From Microstegium vimineum (taxonomy: Eukaryota; Streptophyta; Magnoliopsida; Poales; Poaceae): a stretch of DNA of 64,000 bases. The stretch lies in the NCBI GenBank assembly GCA_022036555.1, contig CM039129.1, forward strand, positions 36,424,051 through 36,488,050. The letters run 5' to 3'. Positions 10,715-27,709 of this stretch are shown in pieces. Within the stretch, counting starts at the first letter, position 1. The number at the start of each line of letters is the position of its first letter. The position numbers were made by a program, and so were the translations under genes. The notes under the pieces were generated by a model, which was given only the letters and a program-made list of their open reading frames with translations, was not told where the DNA came from and did no database searches.

Positions 10715-11720
10715 GTTGATTTTTTTTTAATTTCTTTTTCGTTTTCTTTTTTCTTTTCATTTTCCCATTTCTTCTCTATGTTGTTTTACTCTTCTTTTTT
10801 ATTTGTTTATTAATTACTTTAGATTTTTTTATATTTATTTTTCGTTTTCTTTTCCTTTTTTTCTCTATGTTGTTTTATTCTTCTTTTTAATTTTAATTTC
10901 CTTTTTCTTTTATTTCCATTATGTATTTTTATTTTATTTTTTATTTACTTCTTGTATTTATTTTTTTATTATGTGGTATTTTTATTTGTTTTTATTGTCT
11001 TTATTATTTTATTCATGCTATTTTTACTTAATTAAATATTTTTTTATTTATTTTTTGTTTTCATGTTATTTTCTTGTATTTACTTCTATTTTTTTATGTT
11101 ACTACGTTTCATGTTGATTTTTCCATTTTGGTTTTAATTTTTTTAATTTTTATCTTGTTATTCATATTTTTTTTTCATCTTTTCTTCCGTGTTATTTTAT
11201 TTTAGTTAATTATTTTACTATTTTTTTACATTATGTGATATATTTCATGTTTATGTAGTATACATTTAATGTTTTATCATTTTTTTATCCGCGAGTAGAA
11301 ATATGATGTTCTATGCTTTTTTATGTTTAGTAACCATACATTAATAACCTAGGATAATTTTTTTTTATGTTCGGTAGTATTTTTTCTTCTTTTTATTTGA
11401 CTCTAATTAATTACTTCACTATTTTATCATTCTTTTTTACATTTTCATGATATTTTTTATGTTCACTTAGTATACATACAATGTTTTACTATATTTAGTA
11501 ATGTTCATGTAGTCTTAATGTGATGCTCTATGATGTATATGTGGTGTTTGGTAGTATTTTTCTTCTTTCTATTTAACTCTAATTAATTATTTTACTATTT
11601 TTTTTACATTTTATGATATTATATGATATTTGTGTACTGTACATATGGTGTTCTATTATTTTTATGCGATGTTTGTGTATTGTTAATGTGATGTTCGACG
11701 ATTATCTTTAAATAAAGGTT
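10715..11720 (+). repeat. T-rich degenerate low-complexity tract (about 1 kb)
   Basis: About 1 kb in which the plus strand is almost entirely T with scattered A, C and G. Degenerate words such as TTTTATTT, CTATGTTGTTTTA and TTTATTTAACTCTAATTAATTA recur. The right half contains repeated phrases (ATTTTTTACATTTTATGATAT, TATACATACAATGTTTTA-like). It behaves as a decayed AT-rich minisatellite. A 104-residue frame here is an artefact of the T bias. Confidence 0.7.
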
Positions 11721-12175
11721 CCTCATAAGATAAATGTTTGTTAAAAGTTTTATCGAAATATGTCCATGTGAGGTCTAATTTTGAAGAGTTTATTAAAAGG
11801 AAGACGATTGACGGATTTTAATTAGGATACTCAATTTAGGAGCTATAATTTTTTTTACTTAAAAACATGAGATTTGTGATGATATTAGTAATTTTGCGGT
11901 CCAATAAAACAGTTGAATTGAGCTTAATTTAATAAGAAACTGAGGTGAGAATTATTTTTTAAGGAGACTGGGTCGGCAGCTAGCACCCCAAATCTACGGT
12001 AGTTCCTTTCCTTGTTTTGATTTCCTTTACTTTTATTTAGTACACTGCTATGGAAATCCTTTGTTCCAAGCAGCCCATCCCCCGTTGGAACGTTGCAGGT
12101 TGGAGACAATACCAGGAATTGAATACATGCTAGCTGGTCATGCTCATGGTGTCCTTGTTAGTACTAGTATAAAAT

Positions 12176-14361
12176 ATGGATGGTTACAGCTCAAACTCAA
12201 ATGTGTGTGTTTTTTTCAAGCTCACACATGACACATGTCTAGTGACGAGCTCCTGGTACACCACGTCACCGACACTGGAATCGCTATTGAGCTTTTCACC
12301 CAGTAACCAACACACCCAACCTGAGCCATTGGCAAATCTGATCACCTATGACAACCGGGGCCCACTGTTCAGGAAGCACAGTGAACCAAACCCCTTCCCA
12401 TCCCTTTTCCGCTGCTTCGTGGGCCCAGAAGTACTCTGACCAAATCAGTCACTCAATCTCCTAGTACAGCCGTCTCCATTCTCCTGATACTCAATAATTC
12501 TTCTACCTCTAGTTTACTCACAATCACAACCTTTATTACCCATCAGCTTCCTGTACCCTAGGGATTATGACACGTGGGCCCTATGCCTGTTAAAAGGAAA
12601 CGCCATATTTGGTTGCAACTGCAAGGTTCTCACTGAGAAAGCAGAGCAGCCCCTGCTCACTCCTCAGTCCTCACTCACTATTAGATGGTAGCCATTTCTT
12701 GAGAGCGCAGATCTTCTCCAATGCTGTGATTCTTAGATGTTTTGGTTTCCATCCGTCAAAGGTAACCATTTTACACGGACATACTCGTTGATTTCTCAGT
12801 ATTGTGCTTTCTCGTATGTGTGATTCAACTTTTTTCTCAGTTGATTTACTTTCTAGTTTCTACGGTTCGTTTTTGGTGAAAAAAACTTGTCTCCCCCCTT
12901 CTGTAGTTCTCTCTTTTTCTTTGATCTCCTGTGAATTAAGGCTCAATTAAGTTGGGATAAAGAAGTTTATTTACATAAGGCACCCGTGGCGCCAAACACT
13001 ACGGTCCTAGGACCGGAACAGGACAGCCATGTCCCACGCTAATGGTGGGATACAGCCCTGCGTCTTTGCATAACATCCTCTTTTGTCAATGAGGGATTGA
13101 TCTGATCTTGTTGCTTTTTTTTTTGGACAAAGGATCTTGTTGCTTTGAGTAGAAAATAAAAGAACACCTTCAATTGCTTTTGAGCATTTTGTTCATTGGA
13201 ACCTCAGTCATTCTGAATGCCTTCATTTGTTAGCTTTAGGTTCAGTGAGGGATTTGCTCTTTTCAATCTATTCATTGTCCACACATCTCTTGCAGATTTC
13301 AGCTACAGATTGGTTAATGTGATGCTAAATGCCCCTTACTTACTTACTTACTTACCTGATTATTTCCTCTGCAGGTCGACTTGAGGGCTGCTGATAGTTA
13401 GCTGGGGGTGCAAGGCAACAAATTGGTGGCTGCTAGTTCTTGTTTTCCCTTTGCTAAGGTGAGGTTTTGCTAGAGCTCCATGCCCAGATTGATTGGCATT
13501 TTTGCTGGATTGCATTTTGTTTGTGCTAGAATCGTGGTGTTGACTGCCTTTGTAATCACTAGGTAAAGCAAATGTTAGAAAGCATTCTCAAAAACCCTTC
13601 TCATCCTACAATTGTTCAGGCCAGTCTCATGTTATAGTTACCTTCTCTGAGCATCATGTGACCTTGGTTTTTCTCCCTACATTTCCACAAGTGGATTAAT
13701 AAGATAGAAAAGGATATAAGATGTGTGTGCTCAAATCATAAAAAATCATGAAGTAATCTAATAAACATGCCAACTTAACTAGAATATGTATGCCCTGATG
13801 AAATTCGGAATGGTCTAAAGTAAAAGTGTACCATATGACTATTGTTCACTGGGGTTCTTGTCCCATTTTTTCTTCTTAATATAATGAAATGCAACTCTCT
13901 GCGTTTTCAAGAAAAAAAACTATTGTTCACTGAACTTACTGTAGCATACTCTTGGTTCATTTAGTGACATCTAAACTACAAAATCAGCTGAGATTTGGCT
14001 CACTGTTTCTACAATGTATAAACTGCCAAATAACTGTGAACCATTCATCTGAATGTCTTTTACCAATATTACTTCATAGGAGGCAATAGTAAAATTATAT
14101 TTAATTATTTTTAATTATGGAAGGAAATGAAGTTTCAAAATATGATGTCTATTTTTTTTTGGAAAGTTTGGTACTGATTTTTTAGTAATGTGATGGAGAG
14201 TCACCAATGATTTTTTTAACGTGATAGAGGTGTGTATGGTACATAATATGATGGTAACCTCTTTGGAACGTGATATATACATGTGCGTTTTTTTAGAATG
14301 TGATTTACACACAAATGTGTCATCGTGCTTTACTGATATTCTGATTGATACTGATCCTTCA
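12176..14361 (+). promoter_or_regulatory. Promoter and 5' UTR exons of the XH gene (inferred)
   Basis: Three 5' UTR exons are suggested by splice sites alone. One ends at 12763 (CAAAG followed by GTAACC). A second spans 13375-13458 (after TCTGCAG, ending CTAAG before GTGAGG). The third starts at 14363 (after TCCTTCAG), five bases before the ATG. The second candidate contains in-frame stops, consistent with non-coding leader. Transcription start is unknown. A TTAC microsatellite sits at about 13336-13355 within the first leader intron. Confidence 0.45.
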
Positions 14362-14367
14362 GACTGA

Positions 14368-18516
<4,149 letters not shown>

Positions 18517-20057
18517 AACTGCCTTCCAACTCTCAAAAATCTGGCGCGACACAGGAAGCCACAAGCTCCTTTGGATTATTCTGATGTAGTGGAGCTCACA
18601 TCTCTCGACTGGTGAAGAATCAGAGTGTAATGCTGTAGTAAGGAATTTTATTGAACTGTAAGGAATTATGGTGTAGGAATAATTGGCTATGACATGTATG
18701 ATACTCCCCTACAACTGTAATGCTTCGTTTTAGGACCCTCTCTGTCTTTTGTTCGGTCTCCTGTCTGTTTGCACTTGGAAAGTGCTCTGGTTTTTGCTCT
18801 GAATTTGCCTTTGGTTCGTTGCGTGAACTAGCTACGCTGTCGACCCTCTCCTGCTGGTGCAGGTGACGGAGAGTTCTCGTGTGTCGGCTTCGTCCTTGGG
18901 GTGACGAGTTTCCAATAGTAGCACGCGCGCGCGCGCGCACACACACACACCCTTTACAGTAGTAGCAGCAGCTACTGGAAAGACCCAAACACACACACAC
19001 ACACACTCTCCAACAGACCCAAAAACACACATACACACACAGAGAGAGAATAGGAACAATTAGCCGGTGAAACCCGCTAAATGGGCATATAATAAGTGCT
19101 GCTAAAATGGCCCGATTAATGTTGTGGGGGGCCAAAAAATGTATGGCCATATATAAAGAGTAGCTGTCATCCAAGAATGTAACCCTAGTCATTTGGCCAT
19201 TCCCCAGTCCCCACTCCTCTCGGTCTCTCGGCGGTGGCGGTAGCTATTGCGATACATATCGGCTATTGCAACGCGTGTGGTGGCGGTGGCTTCAATCGAT
19301 AGTAGCAACTCGAATTGCAGAGATCCAGGAAATTCAACTCCCTCAAGCACTTCAGCCATCCACTCAGCCAGCATGATCATGTCGCAAGAACAGAAGGAGA
19401 TGAGCATGTTCCGCCTTCCTCAGTTCTTTGTTGAGTAGGAGACCACTAAGTAACCGCTGACTCAGCTTTCCTCTCCCATGATAAGAGTTGAGGTAGGTTT
19501 CCTGATTTGTGCCAATTTTTTATTTGCATAACTCACTTATTTCTCCCTATGTTCTCAAAACCACCAAGTCAATTTTTGGCAACTATGGATAGCTATAGCC
19601 TTTCGTCTCTGTTGAAAAGCATGCCCCTAAAAGGCTTACCTGGAGATTTAAATCACTGGTCCCAAAGATGCATGGACTTATGTATAGTTATGTATAGTTT
19701 AGAAGCCATAAATTTGGGTTTATTGTGATGGCGTTCTTTTCTAATTTATGATTTATGACATCATCTTTCCTTAGGGTTTGGTTTTGGTCCATTTAGTTAA
19801 AACAAGTAGGTTTGTAGTTAAAAGTTTATAGAGGTGCAATGCAAAGAATGAAAATGCATTGGCACATTCATCACAATCAAATAGACATTACAGAGAATCA
19901 ACATGGGTATTGTGTTAGGAAATAAGGAGAGAGTAAAGTTGTTAACTTTTATTAGTACACACACACAAAGAGAAACCCATAAACACACATACACACAGAA
20001 ACATACCCACACACACTCACCCCCCCCCCCCCCCCCCCCCACACACACACACAACAC
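18517..20057. other. XH-gene 3' UTR, CA repeats and intergenic DNA
   Basis: The XH-gene 3' UTR probably extends to about 18.7 kb. CA/CG microsatellite DNA follows at 18921-19042. A TATATAAA at about 19151 and a GC-rich stretch at 19200-19440 look like the promoter and leader of a lost gene, but no recognisable protein follows. A CA/poly-C tract is at 19950-20060. Confidence 0.4.
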
Positions 20058-20440
20058 ACACCCACATAGACCCAGGCACACAGGTTTGTTTTTGACCATA
20101 ATGTGTGATATCACATTTATTTACATGCCCTAATTCTCTAGTATAATATGTCCAAAATGATGAGCTTATTTCATTCTTCAAACATTTCTAGTTAGTCAAA
20201 ATACTGTTTCTCAAATTTTCTTGTTAGTAAATGCAGAGGTTTTATCGCGAATGAAAGAGGGCATTTTAACATCCAAGAAAACATTGGTGGAAGGCAGGGA
20301 TGTACTTCTGTCATCAACAAAGTTGATTTCTCAAAAGGACAAATATGTAAGTTTGGAAAGAAAAAGCTTCAAGAGAGTGAAGCCAAGAATAATCAAGTTG
20401 AGCAACAGGGTGGTACTAAGCCTATTGACCTATACCCCCA
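20058..20440 (+). pseudogene. Partial duplicate of XH-gene intron 1 and exon 2
   Basis: About 375 bp closely matching 15064-15440: the end of intron 1 from CCCACATAGACCCAGGCACA onward, then exon 2 (NAEVLSRMKEGILTSKKTLVEG). A one-base deletion near 20345 (relative to AAAATGTGGAGTTTGG in the intact gene) shifts the frame, and the copy stops at AAGCCTATTGA where transposon-derived DNA begins. No later exon follows directly. It is a relatively recent partial duplication that cannot encode the domain. Confidence 0.85.
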
Positions 20441-20539
20441 CCTGATTTTATATATTGGCCTGAATCGGCCCGTTACATAGTTTTACAGATTATATGTGTA
20501 CATAACTATCACCTAGATGGTGACTTCGGATGGCAGTGA

Positions 20540-20800
20540 AAGTTAGTCATTTTCTAGCCTTGTCTCGCTGATTCAAAAACTTGACACCATTTGACAGCGA
20601 TGTGTCTCTTCCTCCTAGGGAACATGGGATGCCATTGCTCTGTTGTTGCTTTGCTGGCGCCAAACACCTGAGAATTTTTGTGTCTCTCATCTCTTAAAAC
20701 TGCTGCATTCCTGGCCTTCCATAATTGCCAACATGGCAAGGCAATGAATGCCGATAACTCCTCCGCTGGGATTCCGCTAGGAGGCGACAAACACTGTTAG
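20540..20800 (-). mobile_element. LINE ORF2 C-terminal remnant
   Basis: The minus strand encodes a short tail (AFIALPCWQLWKARNAAVLR) typical of the region after the zf-RVT domain in plant LINEs. There is no reverse transcriptase and no TSD was found. It is one of the small pieces filling the gap between the XH fragment and the LTR nest. Confidence 0.55.
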
Positions 20801-20833
20801 GTTACTGGTACCCATTATTTAGTACTGTTGTTG

Positions 20834-22000
20834 AAAGGATCAAGATGCTCAAGAGGGGGTGTGTGAATTGGACTTGTTTTAAATTTCTAAAATAAAATGT
20901 AAAACCTATCAAATGTCAATCACCCCCTAGTGCCTACCGGAAGTGTGTCCTAGCTAGAAAGCGGTAGCAAACCATGGAATTTAAGAACAACCTACACAAT
21001 TCTAGTATGAAAGGTAAACACAAGACAGAATGTAAAGAGCTAGGGAAAGAACGAAGGTTGACATGCAATATTTTCCCGAGATATCGAGGAGTCGACACTC
21101 CCCCTAGTCCTCGTTGGAGCACCTCGCAAGGTATTGCTCCCCCTCGATCCGCGCAAGGACCGAATGCTCTCTACGGGCTGGTTCTTCGCCGCTCTGGCTC
21201 GGTGAACCGCCCACAACCGATCACACGAAGTTGGAGAAGGGCCGCCAACAATCTTCCGGCGATCACCTTCCTCCAATCACCACCAAACCGTCTAGGTGCT
21301 GTTGAACACCAAGAGTAACAAGCACAATACCTTCGCTTGACCCACTTAAGGCTAGGAAGGTGGATGGATGCACACTTGTCACTCCTAATCACCCTAGAGA
21401 GGAAGAGCAAGCTTTGGATCTCTCAAATCTCTTCCTCACTAGGCCCTTGGCTCTCCAAGAACTCTCTCAAGCTTCCTTCAGCTGAAACAATGGCCAAGAA
21501 AGCTAACTTGGACGAGATGAGCAACTATATATAGCCCCCACCTCTCCAACTAGCCGTTTTGTGCTTTTTTCACTTTCTGTGAACCGTCGGACCAGTCCGA
21601 AGACTGATCCGTCGAACCAATTTTTCTGGTCCGGAGCTCACAAAACCAGTTCAAACTCCACTATACCAGGGACCTCCGGACCTCTTGCATTGGTCCGGAG
21701 CTGGGCATCGGACCTGGTCCGACGCCTTGGTTTGGAGCTCTCGTACTTACTACATAGAAAGTGAGCTTCTCTGACTTGCGTCGGACTAGTCCGGAGCTCC
21801 TTCACTGGCTCGCTCCCAACTCACTGGCCATCGGACCAATCAACATTGGTCCGGAGCCCTCTGGACAAGTGGTCCGGAGCTCCTTCCTTAGCCGTCGGAC
21901 CTCTTCTAATGGTCTGACGCCTCCTAGGCCAATTGGTCCGGAGCCTCTTTCACCCCCTTCTTCATCTCTTTTCACTAAGTCTCTTGAAGGTTAAGAAAAT
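20834..22000 (-). mobile_element. LTR fragment of a TGAAAG-type retrotransposon
   Basis: It begins TGAAAGGATCAAGATGCTC followed by AGAGGGGGTG, the inverted form of a common grass LTR end (...CACCCCCTCTTGAGCATC...). A minus-strand TATA box (TATATATA at about 21526-21533) supports this orientation. The interior is full of GGACCAGTCC and GGTCCGGAGC motifs. The other end (about 21990-22000) has no clean CA terminus, so the LTR is truncated next to the copia remnant. Confidence 0.6.
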
Positions 22001-22143
22001 CTAGAGTGGTAGCTCCTAGATGACCAAGACGATGGTGTCATAGGTCTGTGGAGGTGGCAAGGTTGGCCTGTAATGTGGCGGGGACGGTGTAGAGGCCGTT
22101 GAAGCTATTGGAGCAAAGAATCATGCATCTGGTCTGTAGGTCC

Positions 22144-22440
22144 TTAACAGAAAAAACCAAAGGCGTCAAATTTGATAGTGCAATGGTTGTCACGAGTGAA
22201 TTGGCGAACTGAAAGTAAGTTGCGCACTAGGGAGGGGACAACAAGAACATTGCGAAGAGAGAAAGGAGAGGCGAGGCCAGGTAAATGGGAGTGACCAAAA
22301 CAGGACAAAGGCGATTGATGCCCGTTGCCAACAGTGATCGAAGGGGAGGAGGAGGGATGACAAGATAGAAGTATACCATCCGAGTTGTGCATGTGGGAGG
22401 TGACGCCGGAGTCCGTGACCCAGTCAGAGTTCTAGAGAGC
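22144..22440 (-). pseudogene. Copia protease / GAG-pre-integrase fragment
   Basis: The minus strand carries the aspartic-protease signature DWVTDSGVTSHM (coded at about 22390-22425), followed by LRNVLVVPSLVRNLLSVRQF, which is typical of copia Pol just after the protease. The frame is short and ends before the integrase. It joins the gag fragment at 50.3-51.05 kb as one element, split by two later LTR insertions. Confidence 0.8.
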
Positions 22441-22674
22441 TATTTGGTTCAAGGCGGCAATCAGGACGGCCTAATCCCACATCGTTGGCGGTGGAGGGGC
22501 ACCGAAGCGGGCCTACGGGTTGGCACCTATAAGACCCTGGTGGCGCCCGCCCTGGTCATTGGGGTGCTGCCAGCTGCCGCCAGGGCAAGGGCCCTGCTGC
22601 CAGTCGCAATTTGGAGGAGGAGCACTGCCCTGGGGGCCACGGGGTGTAGCAGAACCAGGGCACCATGGGGCGGT

Positions 22675-24542
22675 TGAAAGATCTCTATTGTTTTGGGTAA
22701 TTGATGAAACCTAAGTACTAACCTAGCTCTAAGTGGTTGAGTAGGTTTAGTACACTTTGAAGAAGTGAGATTGACAAGTGGTGGAGCATAGGAAGCTAAG
22801 GGAGAAAGCTATCATGGAGTTCCACACTTGGAGAAGATGGAAGAAGGAGGAGACCCTAAGCTATTCAAGGCAAAGGTATAACTAGGGATTTCCATTTTAG
22901 TGATCAAGACACCTAGTGGGTGTGATCACATTTAGGATAGGTAACCATACTATGAAGATGGGAAAATAGTTAGTGGTTACACCTATCAAGTGTCATTTGG
23001 AGTTCATTGCATTGCATTGCATCTAATCCTAAATGAGCAATCTGGTAAAACTTGTTAAAATATGCCACACACATGCACAAGTCAATGATATACTTGGTGG
23101 TGGCACATGAGAAGCAAGGGAAGCAAAAAAGAAGAAGTTTCTGATCAAGACAGGAGCTCTGGACCAGTCTGGATGTGAGCACCGGACTATTGGAAGTGGT
23201 CCGGTGGTTCAGACTCAGGAAGGGCTCAGACAGAAGGGTGTCAGACTAGTGGTCCGGTGGTGCGTCGGACCATCAGTCGACCAGTTTTCAGAGTCCGGTG
23301 GCTCAGCAGGAGATCAAGACAAGCTCCGGACCAGGTGTAATGGTCCGGTGGTCAGCTTCGGACTGGTGTTCCGGAGCCCTGGCACTCACTGCATGAAATC
23401 ATTAAAGGTCTGGAGAAGCTCCGGACCAGAGGATATGGTCCGGTGGTGAGCTCCGGACCAGGAGTCCGGAGCTTGGGTGCTTACTGGACTCAGACGTTTG
23501 GCTGAGGCCAAAGCGTCGGACCAGGTCTCCGGACTATGGCAAGTGGTCCGGAGGTCATTTTTCAGCGCGCCAACGGTCAAATTACAAAGCGTTGGACCAC
23601 CTGCAATAGTTCGACGGTGGCGACTAAAGTAGTCCGGTGGTTACTCTCTGCAGCTCCAAAAAGGGAAAAACGGCTAGTTTCTTTGAGGAGGCTATATAAG
23701 GGTATGTGACTGGTTTTAGGAACCTCTCTTGCACATTTGGCTGATTGCATACTCTTGTGAGCAAACCACACACACTCCCACTCATCACTTAGTTGATTTT
23801 GATCATCCATTTGAGTGAGTTGAGTGATCAAGTGCATTGCATGAAGTGATTCATCCTAGTGGCACTTGGGAGTCGATACCGCTGCTAGTTTCTTGTTACT
23901 CTTGGTGATTTCCTTCACCTAGATGGTTTGGAGCAAGCGGTGTGGATTCGAGAAGCTTGGTGATTGTGCTTCGTCGACCACAAGTGAAGATTGTGAGGGG
24001 TTCTTGTGCCTTCCCCGCGGGAGATCGCAAAGGTAACTCTAGTGGATTGCGCGTGTTGTTGAGTGCCCTTATCTTGTGTTGGTTGTGAGGCACCCGGTGA
24101 CGGGTTTGGCGTGTGATGCCAATTAGCTCTTGAACCTCCAAGTAAGTGAGCCGACACAACAAGGACGTAGCTAGTGGGCAAACTAGTGAACCTTGGTGAA
24201 AAATCAAGTGTCATCCTTGTGTGATTGTTTGGTGATCTTGGTGATCTCATTGTGATTGGTTCAATCCTCTACTCGGTGGTAAAATCACTCTTCCCACCTT
24301 CGCATTTACCTTTTCATACTTGTTTAGTATATTAGGTTGTGCCTAGAGGGCAACTAGAATTGTGTAGGATTTGAATGATCCTAGAAATAGTAGAGTAGCA
24401 ATTGTGATAGGAGGCTTCACATCTCTTAGTTAGCTATTGCTAGTTAAGCTTCGCCACCTAGTTGTCTAACTTGTTGTTGAGTTTGTTTTTAGAATTTGAA
24501 TTTAGGCTATTCACCCCCTCTAGCCTTGGATAGGACCTTTCA
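22675..24542 (+). mobile_element. Solo LTR (1.87 kb), TGAAAG...CTTTCA type
   Basis: It starts TGAAAGATCTC and ends GGACCTTTCA with 5-bp flanks GCGGT (22670-22674) and GTGGT (24543-24547), a target-site duplication with one substitution. It has a plus-strand TATA box (TATATAAG at about 23693). There is no internal domain, so it is a solo LTR left by recombination. It sits inside the copia gag gene. It contains many GGTCCGGTGG and TCCGGACCA motifs, like the neighbouring LTR fragment. Confidence 0.8.
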
Positions 24543-27500
24543 GTGGTTGCCCCTGTGCTATTGACCGCCACCGCCGCCCTATTGCCAGCCGCCTCTGCCG
24601 CCTTGTTTGTGGCAAAACCGTCCAAATTATAAGAGATCAAGTACCAAAGTAACCGACTTAACTGTCACTTAAAGCACTTGAGCCCATATAATCCCGGTAG
24701 TTTGGAAATCTCAAAGGATTTCTAACAATCGTATATCCGACCAAGATCGCGCGAACTCAGGTATGCACATTCGAACGAACCAACAATTGAAACGAAAATA
24801 CTGAAGTGCGAAATAAAGTTATTACAACACTTTGTCCCAAATAAATAGTACTTACGCCACAACACACGTGGCCAATTGAAACATTGTTTTTGAATCCGAA
24901 CCCAAAGTTTTACTCCACGCTAATACCATTAATAGATAGGGGTGCCAACGAGATCATGTCTGACAACAACAAAAGATGAGCTCGTAGAAGACCTTGCCCA
25001 AGGACTACTCCTCTTCTCCTTCGACAGGATAGAGACAATGCTTACAATAGCCAAATTATACTTGGCCATCTGCAACAAACGAGATAAACCCTGAGTACGG
25101 GAATGTACTCAGCTAGACTTACCCGTCTAACTGAAAATAAAGACTCCAAGGATATGCATGACTATATATGTGGATCTGGATAAACTTTGCTTTTGCGGAA
25201 ACGCGAGAAATAAGAAATACTTTAAAGATCAGAGAGCAGCCATTTTCCATCCTATTATTTATCTCTAGGTTTTGCACCTGTACTAGAGCACTCACTTGAT
25301 CTAATCAAACAATATAATAATACCATATCCAATTCCTTTATCAATATTTTAGTAGAACCATTACGATGTCACATGGAGTTGTACCGTGGTGAAGCTCAAC
25401 ATAATCCCCTACTATTCGGTGGGAGGCGGCAACTCGAATCGATATACAACCAGCTGACAAGATTACCTTTAACACACGCCCACACTTTCCCCGTCGAGTC
25501 CATGCATTGGGTCACCGCTCAACACTGTCCAGATAGTACCGTCGCGAGCTCAGTGTAATCCACCCAATTGGAGAAATTAGTTGGCCACCACGGGGCATGT
25601 CGTATCTCCAAACTAGAGGGTGCCAAAAGTAGGCTGAGAGTCGGCCCGGACAGTGTTTACTCGACTTCGGGGTCGAAACTCACAACGGCCCCTATGTGAA
25701 AGGGCGCATTCAAAGATGTAAGAGGGCCACCATCGTATACAAACCTATACGATCCAACGGACAGACTGCCCTCAAGTCTAAACCACTTGGTGCTCTTGCC
25801 TTCCAGTTGACCGCATTTCATTACTACCATTGGTTCTTTCCCACGATAGCAAAATATAGCCAACCGTGATCGGTATTACCCCCATGGGATAATACAAGTA
25901 AATATAAATGTAACCATTTATTCTAAGCAGGCTAAGCAGTTGCTTTTACTTTTATTTATTAGGTTAACAAGGTAGGTAAATGAAATATCAAGGAAGGTAA
26001 TGCAAAAATTGAGATTCATCCAACTCTAGCACTTAATGCATCACAATATAAAATACTCAAGTAGATTAATTGTAAATAATGAGAGACTTAAAGATGCTCC
26101 GGGGCTTGCCTTGAGTAAAGGTAGAGGGCTGATGGTCAGGGCACTCGGGGAGGTTAGTGTCGAGCTCGTGGTACTCCTCGTTCAGCTCCTGCACCTCCTG
26201 GAGTCCTTCCTCTGGAAGTGGTGCCTGGAGTTCCTCTACTGATCCTGAATGTTTGTAATGCATATAAGTAACTTGATAGTACAGGGATGATGCTTGAACA
26301 AGATTTAAACACTCAAGGATGACTTTTAATTTAACATGGTGAAACATGCTATATCTTATTTTTTAACAGGTTGTTTACTTAGAAACATATTTATCAAGAA
26401 AGTTCCATGATCAACACTGTCAAATTATTTTCTATATGATTTTCCAAAGGAAACCCTAGAAAAGAACACTTGAACTACAAGTATCTTTTTTGCCATACAA
26501 CATACCACATATTATATTTTTCATAGACAGGTCATGGCATACAAAGACTACACAAAAAGTTACATGATTTATCTATGCACAGACTTACCACATGAATTAA
26601 TCTAAGAAAGCAACAGAAACACATTTTAATAGCTAATAATTAATTTCTACACAGAAACATGGCATCTTATATTTTTCCTAGATTCTACACAGGATGAAGG
26701 AGCTAGCATAAAAACTTCACATTTTTATATCAACATTTTACGCATGAACACATTTAACTTCTATTAATGCAGAAAAGAACTTTTTAAACATTAGTATTAA
26801 AGACATTCTCCAAAAATTACTTTTATATTTTTAACAGAAAGATAATCATTTATAGAGACTAACACAGTTTATTTCACCATTTTTGGATTTACCAAACTCT
26901 GGATACAAAATAAACAAGCATGATTACATTTTCTGAAAATGGAAAACAGAAATGCATTTCTGAAACAGGTCCGTAACAAGCACAATGCATGGGCTCGGCC
27001 CAGTGCGCGTGATCGGCTGACAGGCGGGGCCCAGCGGTCAACCCGGGTCCACTTGCCAGCGAGCAGAGAGCAGAGCACGGCGCTGACTGGCGCGTTCTCG
27101 CCGACGGTGAGCATGCCGGCGGCGGTGCGGTGCTTGGCGTGCTCACGGTGACGACGCGAAGCAACTGGTGGGGTTGGTTGAGCCAGCGTGGCCGTGTAGG
27201 TGACCGGCGGCGTGCGGTGGCGGCGCAGTGCGGCGGTGTGATGTGGCAAGGCCCATTACCGGCGGTGTTAGGCTTAGCTAGCGGTTGCGTGAGCACCACA
27301 GTGGTGTGGTGAGTGCAGCACAAGTGTTGGTTGGGCCGGATGAGCTCCGAAGGGGTCCGGCCACGTGCAAGCTCCGCGGCGGCGGCAATGGCGCACGACG
27401 CACGGCGCTGCGGTGTTCCAGTGCGAACGAGCAGGCGAGAGAAAGCGTTCTCACCTTGACTACCTCTGGTGGTGCTACCCTGGAGATAGAGACAACGACG

Positions 27501-27709
27501 GTGGTCGAGAGAAGAACGAACATGGCATGGCGGTTGCGGTAGCAACTGCGAGCCGAGGAATGGCGGCGACGTTCCAGTGAGAGGAGTGCTCGGCTGGCGG
27601 AACTGAGGCGAGCAGGGTGTGTGCAATGCAAAGGCGAGGTGGTGTGCGAGGTGGATCGAGCAGAGGAGCTCGGATGGCGGCGCAGCGAGGAAGGGGGTGT
27701 TCGGGTGCT

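Noticed and set aside
10803..11117. 104-codon Phe/Tyr-rich frame resembling a membrane protein
   Set aside because: Explained by T-rich low-complexity DNA; the apparent hydrophobicity follows from T bias.
19190..19440. Possible first exon of a second XH gene copy
   Set aside because: A TATA-like motif and GC-rich stretch are present, but the sequence shows no resemblance to the leader or exon 1 of the intact XH gene.
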